NCBI GenBank assembly: GCA_002404055.1
Contig: DHIZ01000125.1
Coordinates: forward strand, 1,197-11,658
Direction of reading: 5' to 3'
Length of the DNA: 10,462 bases
Source: Chloroflexi bacterium UBA4733
GTDB lineage: Bacteria; Chloroflexota; UBA4733
A model generated the notes under the pieces. It worked only from the letters and a program-made list of their open reading frames with translations. It was not told the origin of the DNA and did no database searches. The position numbers and the translations under genes are program-made. This document shows, in pieces, positions 6,271 through 10,462 of the stretch. Numbering within the stretch: position 1 is the stretch's first letter; every line of letters begins with the position of its first letter.

Positions 6271-6534
6271 CTAGCCGCCGCCGATCGCCGGCAGTATCTG
6301 CACTTCACTGTCGGGTGGCACCGGCTCCAGCAGGCCGAGGGTACCCGTCTCACCGTCCACGGCGACGGCGATGCCGGACTGCAGCCGGTCGCCCTGGCAG
6401 AGGCGATCACGCATGCCGGGGTAGGCACGATCCAGGTCGGCGATGATCTCGCCGACCGTCGCGCCTGCTGCGGTCACCTGCCGCTGACCACCCGTGAGCG
6501 GACGCAGCAGGGAAGGGATCCATACCGTCGCCAC
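6271..6534 (-). CDS. MoaD/ThiS-family ubiquitin-like sulfur carrier protein, operon 2
   Basis: This is an 87-residue beta-grasp sulfur carrier. Its C-terminal Gly-Gly would be adenylated and converted to a thiocarboxylate that donates sulfur, as in molybdopterin synthesis (MoaD) or thiamin synthesis (ThiS). Family features are the VGEIIADLDRAYPGMRDRL helix, the GIAVAVDGE strand, a PPDSEVQILPA segment, and a terminal GGG. It is the last gene of a molybdenum-hydroxylase operon and starts only 6 bases after the large-subunit stop, so a role in that enzyme's cofactor is likely but unproven. The start is GTG (6534-6532) with no convincing ribosome site, which suggests translational coupling. Other possibilities are a carrier for another sulfur pathway or for protein modification. 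No MoaE or MoeB partner lies in the window. Confidence 0.85.
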   Translation of the reverse strand: MATVWIPSLLRPLTGGQRQVTAAGATVGEIIADLDRAYPGMRDRLCQGDRLQSGIAVAVDGETGTLGLLEPVPPDSEVQILPAIGGG

Positions 6535-6540
6535 TGACCG

Positions 6541-8835
6541 TTACTCGATCTTGCCCGTCGCGCGTAGGACCACGGCGGGGGACATGGGCAGTTCGCGCAG
6601 GCGCTGGTTGGTGGCACGATAGATGGCGTTGGCAATAGCAGCGAGCGGGGGCACGATCGCCACTTCCCCCACGCCGCGCACGCCGTAGGGATGCCCCGGG
6701 TTGGGCACCTCCACGATGACGGTTTCCACCATTGGCACGTCCAGGGTGGTCGGCTGCCGGTAGTCCAGCAGGCTGGCGTTACGCATCCGGCCATTAGCGT
6801 CGTAGTCGTAGGTCTCGTTCAGCGCCCAGCCGATGCCCTGGGCGGCGCCGCCGTGCATCTGCCCTTCCACGTAGCTGGGGTGGATGGCGGTGCCGGCGTC
6901 TTGCACCGCCGTGTAGCGCAGGACTTGCACCTTCCCGGTGTCGGGATCGACCTCGACATCGACGATGTGGGTGGCGAATGCGCCGCCGACGCCGGCCGGC
7001 TTGACGCTGGCCCGTCCCACCACTGGTGCGCCGCTCTGCTGCAACTTCTCCGCAAGCTCCTTGAAGGTCAGCCGCTTCTCCGCATCACCAGCCACCACCA
7101 GGACGCCGTGCTCGTAGGTCACGTCTTCCGCCGGCACGTTCCAGATGAGGGCGGCGCGTTCGATCAACTGCCGCCGAATGTCCATGCCGGCCTCGTAGAC
7201 TGCCCAGCCGGTGGCGAAGGTGACGCGGCTGCCGCCGGTCACGTCGGTGTTGCCCACCGAGTCGGTATCGCCCACCGACGGCTGCACATCAACGAAGGCG
7301 ATGCCGAGCGTCTCCGCCAATTGCATCGCTAGCGCCGCCCGACTGCCGCCGATGTCGGTCGAGCCCTCGATCAGCGAGACCGTGCCGTCCGGGTTGACAG
7401 ACGCTGAGGCGCTGGAGGACATACCCGCGTTGAACCAGAAGCCCGAAGCGACCCCCCGACCGCGGTTGGGGCCGGTCAACGGGCTGTGCCAGTGTTCCGT
7501 CCGTTCCGCCGCCTCCAGGCATTCCACGTTGCCGATGCGCGGGAAGACGCGCCCGTTGGCCTGGCGGGTCCCCTCCTGCGAGGCGTTGCGCTTGCGGAAG
7601 TCGATGGGATCCAGGCCAAGCTTTTCCGCCAGCTCATCCACCAACGATTCACCGGCGAAGGCGGCGGCCGGCGCGCCAGGGGCGCGGTAGGCAAAGGTGC
7701 GCGGCTTGTTCAGCACCACGTCGTAGCCGTCGATGCGCACATTGGGGATGTCGTAGGGTGCCAGGATCGTCTGGCAGCCGGCGCCGACAGCGGAGCCGGG
7801 GTAGGCGCCGGCCTCGAAGGCCAGGTAGCACTGCGCTGCGGTGAGACGCCCGTCGCGCGTGGCGCCCATCTTCACTTTGACGTAGGTGCCGGAGGTTGGC
7901 CCGGTGGCTTCCAGCACCTCGGCGCGCGTCATCACCATCTTGACGGGGCGACCAGTCTTGCGGGATAACAGGGCCGCCACCGGCTCCAGGTAGACAGGAA
8001 TCTTGCCGCCGAAGCCGCCGCCGATCTCCATGGGGATGACCTTGATCTGCGCCAGAGGCAGCCGGAGCAGCTTGGCGAGCTCTTCCCGCGCGCTGAAGGC
8101 GCCCTGGGTGCTGGTCCAGGCCGTCAGGTGGCCATCGGCGGACCACATGGCCGTGCCGTTCTGCGGCTCGATATAGCCCTGGTGGACCATGCTGGTGGTG
8201 TACTCGCGCTCGACGACCACGTCGGCGGCGGCAAAGCCGGCATCCACGTCGCCCAGTTCCGTCTGGATGTGCTGGGCGATGTTGCTGGCCTTCTCCGATG
8301 TGCCGGCCAGGGACTTCGTGTGCCGCTTTTCGTCCAGCAACGGTGCATCCTCGCGCATGGACTGGCGCACGTCGAGGACAACGGGCAACTCTTCGTACTC
8401 AACGCTGATCAGGCCGACCGCCTCTTCGGCGATGTGCGGGTTCGTTGCCGCCACCGCGGCGATGGCGTGGCCGCGATAGAGCACCTTCTTGCGGGCCAGG
8501 ATGTTGTCGCTGAGATCGAGCAGGTTCCCCATACCCTCGCCGAGGTCGAACACCTCGTCGCTGGCCAGCGGCAGGTCGGCGGCGGTGACGACCGCCTTGA
8601 CGCCGGGCAGGGCCGCCGCGGCGCTGGTGTCGATCTTCAGGATGCGGGCGTGGGCAAAGGGGCTGCGCAGCATCTTGCCGTGCAGCATGCCGGGCAACAT
8701 GATGTCGGCGCCGTACTTGGCCTGACCGGTCACCTTCTCCAGGCCGTCCGGCCGGATGGGACGGGTGCCGATCACGTCATAGGCAGGCTTTTCCGGGGTT
8801 GCTACTGCGGTCCGGGGGCGATCTTCTACGACCAT
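6541..8835 (-). CDS. Molybdenum hydroxylase molybdopterin-binding (large) subunit, xanthine dehydrogenase family, operon 2
   Basis: This catalytic subunit is paralogous to the one at 2498-4990. Key motifs are TQGAFSAR with Gln244, GGGFGGK (272-278), AYRAPGAP (from 382), TGGSR, GQMHGGAAQGIGWAL, and RGVGE with the probable catalytic Glu724. The purine-binding Glu of xanthine dehydrogenase (after FGGK) is Ile279 here, and the R880 position appears to be Gly312, so xanthine is an unlikely substrate. Form I and form II CO-dehydrogenase loops (AYxCSFR, AYRGAGR) are absent. The usual GQG loop reads DIGGSR. The 764-residue length is typical, without the long tail of its paralogue. The ATG at 8835 follows GAGGAG by 8 bases. 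The upstream [2Fe-2S] gene ends 4 bases before it, and the MoaD-like gene begins 6 bases after it. Confidence 0.95.
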   Translation of the reverse strand: MVVEDRPRTAVATPEKPAYDVIGTRPIRPDGLEKVTGQAKYGADIMLPGMLHGKMLRSPFAHARILKIDTSAAAALPGVKAVVTAADLPLASDEVFDLGEGMGNLLDLSDNILARKKVLYRGHAIAAVAATNPHIAEEAVGLISVEYEELPVVLDVRQSMREDAPLLDEKRHTKSLAGTSEKASNIAQHIQTELGDVDAGFAAADVVVEREYTTSMVHQGYIEPQNGTAMWSADGHLTAWTSTQGAFSAREELAKLLRLPLAQIKVIPMEIGGGFGGKIPVYLEPVAALLSRKTGRPVKMVMTRAEVLEATGPTSGTYVKVKMGATRDGRLTAAQCYLAFEAGAYPGSAVGAGCQTILAPYDIPNVRIDGYDVVLNKPRTFAYRAPGAPAAAFAGESLVDELAEKLGLDPIDFRKRNASQEGTRQANGRVFPRIGNVECLEAAERTEHWHSPLTGPNRGRGVASGFWFNAGMSSSASASVNPDGTVSLIEGSTDIGGSRAALAMQLAETLGIAFVDVQPSVGDTDSVGNTDVTGGSRVTFATGWAVYEAGMDIRRQLIERAALIWNVPAEDVTYEHGVLVVAGDAEKRLTFKELAEKLQQSGAPVVGRASVKPAGVGGAFATHIVDVEVDPDTGKVQVLRYTAVQDAGTAIHPSYVEGQMHGGAAQGIGWALNETYDYDANGRMRNASLLDYRQPTTLDVPMVETVIVEVPNPGHPYGVRGVGEVAIVPPLAAIANAIYRATNQRLRELPMSPAVVLRATGKIE

Positions 8836-8839
8836 CGTC

Positions 8840-9343
8840 TTAGCTCCTCACCAACTGCTTCTCGGGTTGCGCCGCCATCTGCTGCGCGGCCGCCTGCACT
8901 GCCCGCACGATCTTGTCGTAACCGGTACAGCGGCAGAGGTTGCCGGCCAGCCAGTAGCGGATCTCGTGCTCCGTGGGCTGCGGGTTCTTGTCTAGGAGGG
9001 CCTTGGAAGCGACCAGGAAGCCCGGCGTGCAGATGCCGCACTGCAACGCCGCCTGCTCCAGGAAGGCCTGCTGCAGCGGGTGCAACCCCTGCGGCCCGGC
9101 CATCCCCTCGATTGTCTCGACGCGCTTGCCGGCCGTCTCGACGGCCAGGACGATGCAGGAGTTGACCAGCCGGCCGTCCAGCAGCACACTGCAAGCGCCG
9201 CAGTTGCCGTTGTTGCAGCCCTCTTTGCTGCCCGTCAGCCCCAGGCTGTCGCGCAGCACTTCTAAGAGACTCTGGCGTGGCTCGCAGAGGAAGCTCGTCA
9301 CGTCCCCGTTGAGCGTCGTCTCGACCTGTGTTAGCGTTGCCAT
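8840..9343 (-). CDS. Molybdenum hydroxylase [2Fe-2S] (small) subunit, CoxS/XdhC-like, operon 2
   Basis: This two-cluster electron-transfer subunit links the large subunit to the flavin subunit. All eight cluster ligands are present: Cys43, Cys48, Cys51 and Cys63 in the ferredoxin-like domain (GCNNGNCGAC, NSC), and Cys102, Cys105, Cys137 and Cys139 in the helical domain (CGIC, CRCTGYDKI). The 167-residue length is normal. An extra Cys20 is outside the known ligand set. Its ATG overlaps the FAD-subunit stop by one base (TGATG), a clear coupling arrangement. The ribosome site of the next gene lies around its own stop codon. It resembles the 1889-2437 product closely in the two Cys-rich blocks but has a different C-terminal tail. 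Confidence 0.95.
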   Translation of the reverse strand: MATLTQVETTLNGDVTSFLCEPRQSLLEVLRDSLGLTGSKEGCNNGNCGACSVLLDGRLVNSCIVLAVETAGKRVETIEGMAGPQGLHPLQQAFLEQAALQCGICTPGFLVASKALLDKNPQPTEHEIRYWLAGNLCRCTGYDKIVRAVQAAAQQMAAQPEKQLVRS

Positions 9344-10221
9344 CAGTGATTCGTCCTTGCCCGCTCCAGCGCGCCCTGCAAGGCGCGACGCGTTAACACG
9401 CCGACCAGGTGGCGGCGCTGTTCTTTGGTGCCACGCATGTCACTGATCGGCTGGGCGGCGCGCTGTGCCGCCTCCGCCGCCAGCGCAAAGCTCTCCTCCG
9501 TCGCCGGCGCACCCGCCAGCAGGGTGGCCGCGGCGCTGACCAGCAGCGGAATGGGCGCTACCGCGCCGACGGCCAGCCGCGCCGCGCGGATCGTCTGACC
9601 GCCCTCGTCCAACTGCAACCAGGCGGCGGCGTTCACCACCGCGATATCCATCTCGTTGCGCGGGATGAAGCGCAAAAAGAAAGCGCCGCTGTTCGGGGCG
9701 GGCGGCGGCAGCACGATCTCCACCAGCATCTCGCCCGCCAGCAGCGCGTTGCGTCCCGGCGCCACGCAGAACTGCTCGACAGCGATATCGCGCCGACCCT
9801 GCGGTCCGACCACCTTGCACACCGCTCCCAAGACGATCAAAGTCGGAATAGTATCCGCTGCCGGCGAGGCGTTGCAGAGGTTACCACCGACGCTGGCCCG
9901 CCCCTGGATACCGGTGCCGCCGACCAGCGAGGTGCTGTCGACCAGCGCCGGGTACCAGCGCCGGACGTCGGGGTGTTCGTAGATGCGATGGCAAGGCGCC
10001 GCCGCACCCAGGCGCAGGCCCGTTGTCGGGTCAAACTGCAGTACGTTCAGGTCGGGGATGCCCTTGATATCGACCACGGTGTCGACGACCCGCCGGCCTT
10101 CGCGCATCTGCACGATCATGTCGGTGCCCCCGGCCAGCAGGCGGCCTTCCAGCCCGGCCTGAGCCAGCGCCGTTACCGCCTGATCAACGGTGCCGGCGGC
10201 GACATAGCTAAAGTTGCGCAT
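9343..10221 (-). CDS. Molybdenum hydroxylase FAD-binding (medium) subunit, CoxM/XdhB-like, operon 2
   Basis: This is the first gene of the second operon and encodes the flavin subunit, which would transfer electrons from the [2Fe-2S] subunit to an acceptor. The FAD-contact motifs are AGGTD (30-34), SVGGN (110-114) and SPAAD (119-123). The C-terminal domain has AVGAVAPIP and QPISDMRGTKEQRRHLVGVLTRRAL. The 292-residue length matches the family and the paralogue at 1009-1896, and MRNFSY matches the expected family start. The ATG (10221-10219) follows a GAGAGAGGAGAG purine run. The leader contains a palindrome and a weak promoter candidate. Nothing suggests truncation. Confidence 0.94.
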   Translation of the reverse strand: MRNFSYVAAGTVDQAVTALAQAGLEGRLLAGGTDMIVQMREGRRVVDTVVDIKGIPDLNVLQFDPTTGLRLGAAAPCHRIYEHPDVRRWYPALVDSTSLVGGTGIQGRASVGGNLCNASPAADTIPTLIVLGAVCKVVGPQGRRDIAVEQFCVAPGRNALLAGEMLVEIVLPPPAPNSGAFFLRFIPRNEMDIAVVNAAAWLQLDEGGQTIRAARLAVGAVAPIPLLVSAAATLLAGAPATEESFALAAEAAQRAAQPISDMRGTKEQRRHLVGVLTRRALQGALERARTNH

Positions 10222-10234
10222 GTCTCTCCTCTCT

Positions 10235-10246
10235 CACAGCGCTGTG
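10235..10246. promoter_or_regulatory. Perfect 12-bp palindrome in the leader of operon 2 (possible operator)
   Basis: CACAGCGCTGTG is fully self-complementary and is followed by another CTGTG. It lies between the predicted transcription start and the ribosome site of the FAD-subunit gene, the same relative place as the inverted repeat at 972-987 in operon 1. A regulator site is an inference from position and symmetry only. Confidence 0.4.
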
Positions 10247-10260
10247 CTGTGCTCAAGAGT

Positions 10261-10289
10261 AGGCTAGCATCCAGAGCGAGGATGAGCAA
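10261..10289 (-). promoter_or_regulatory. Weak sigma-70-type promoter candidate for operon 2
   Basis: On the minus strand, TTGCTC (10289-10284) and TAGCCT (10266-10261) are separated by exactly 17 bases, with TG at the extended -10 position. Each box matches only about half of its consensus. The predicted start, near 10254, is about 33 bases before the ATG. Confidence 0.35.
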
Positions 10290-10300
10290 ACGGCGCGGGC

Positions 10301-10365
10301 TGACCCCTCTCTGGCTTCCGGGCGCCCTTTGGGCGCTCTCCCCCTGACGGGAGAGAGCCAAAGGG
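10301..10365 (-). repeat. Dispersed hairpin element, copy B1 (minus orientation), with a second inner hairpin
   Basis: On the minus strand, 10358-10335 folds into a 10-pair stem with a GTCA loop and the same T.G wobble at the fourth pair as copies A1 and A3. The outermost pair is G-C, where A1 has C-G and A3 has T-A. A second hairpin (GCGCCC, TTT, GGGCGC; 10322-10336) overlaps its base. The distal edge TGACCCCTCTCTGGC resembles the tails of A1 and A3. It lies upstream of the operon 2 promoter candidate. Confidence 0.75.
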
Positions 10366-10440
10366 AAGTTTGGGAGCGATACGGCGGGGTCGGGCTGGGA
10401 GGCCGCCGAAGCTGCGATGCCTGCCATCGGGACCCATATT

Positions 10441-10462
10441 CCCTTTGGCTCTCTCCCGTCAG
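10441..10462 (+). repeat. Dispersed hairpin element, copy B2 (cut by the window end)
   Basis: The last 22 bases are the exact reverse complement of 10344-10365 in copy B1. Weaker matching continues inward (CCCA...TTCCC against GGGAA...TGGG). Only the left stem arm and loop are inside the window. B1 and B2 therefore form an inverted pair around about 75 bases of unassigned DNA. Confidence 0.75.

Noticed and set aside
8128..9165. Open frame on the plus strand (345 codons) opposite the operon 2 large and [2Fe-2S] subunit genes
   Set aside because: It spans two well-supported genes on the other strand and shows only low-complexity composition with no motif.
10173..10427. Minus-strand open frame of 84 codons running through the operon 2 leader
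   Set aside because: It overlaps the FAD-subunit start in another frame and translates mainly repeat and spacer DNA; there is no domain or ribosome site.

Overview
The window comes from a GC-rich bacterium. I infer a Chloroflexota-like or related deep-branching Gram-positive-type lineage. The basis is modest: the style of the xanthine-dehydrogenase-family operons, a SepIVA/DivIVA-like coiled-coil gene next to rsmD, frequent TTG/GTG starts, and C/T-rich hairpin repeats between genes. No rRNA or tRNA is present to settle the taxonomy.

Layout. (1) 1-894 (+) is the 3' half of ftsH. (2) 1009-4990 (+) is a three-gene molybdenum-hydroxylase operon: FAD subunit, [2Fe-2S] subunit, molybdopterin-binding subunit. 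(3) 4981-5225 is a repeat-rich spacer with three related hairpin elements. (4) 5226-6267 (+) holds rsmD and a short SepIVA/DivIVA-like coiled-coil gene. (5) 6271-10221 (-) is a second, convergent operon with the same FAD-FeS-Mo order, plus a fourth gene for a MoaD/ThiS-type sulfur carrier. (6) 10222-10462 is the leader of that operon, with a further copy and a partial copy of the hairpin element.

How the genes work together. Each operon encodes a complete three-subunit molybdenum hydroxylase. The large subunit would oxidise the substrate at a Mo-cytosine- or Mo-pterin cofactor. Electrons would pass through two [2Fe-2S] clusters to FAD and then to an acceptor. Cofactor-contact motifs and the catalytic Glu are intact in both large subunits. 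Neither has the Glu that binds purines in xanthine dehydrogenase, and neither has the AYxCSFR loop of form I CO dehydrogenase, so the substrates are unknown. The MoaD-like protein may support cofactor sulfur chemistry.

The most interesting non-coding signal is a dispersed hairpin family at 4988-5042, 5068-5105, 5170-5216, 10301-10365 and 10441-10462. It has a GTGA or GTCA loop, a conserved T.G wobble at the fourth pair, and base-pair changes that preserve the stem. One copy supplies a gene's stop codon, and another lies directly in front of rsmD.
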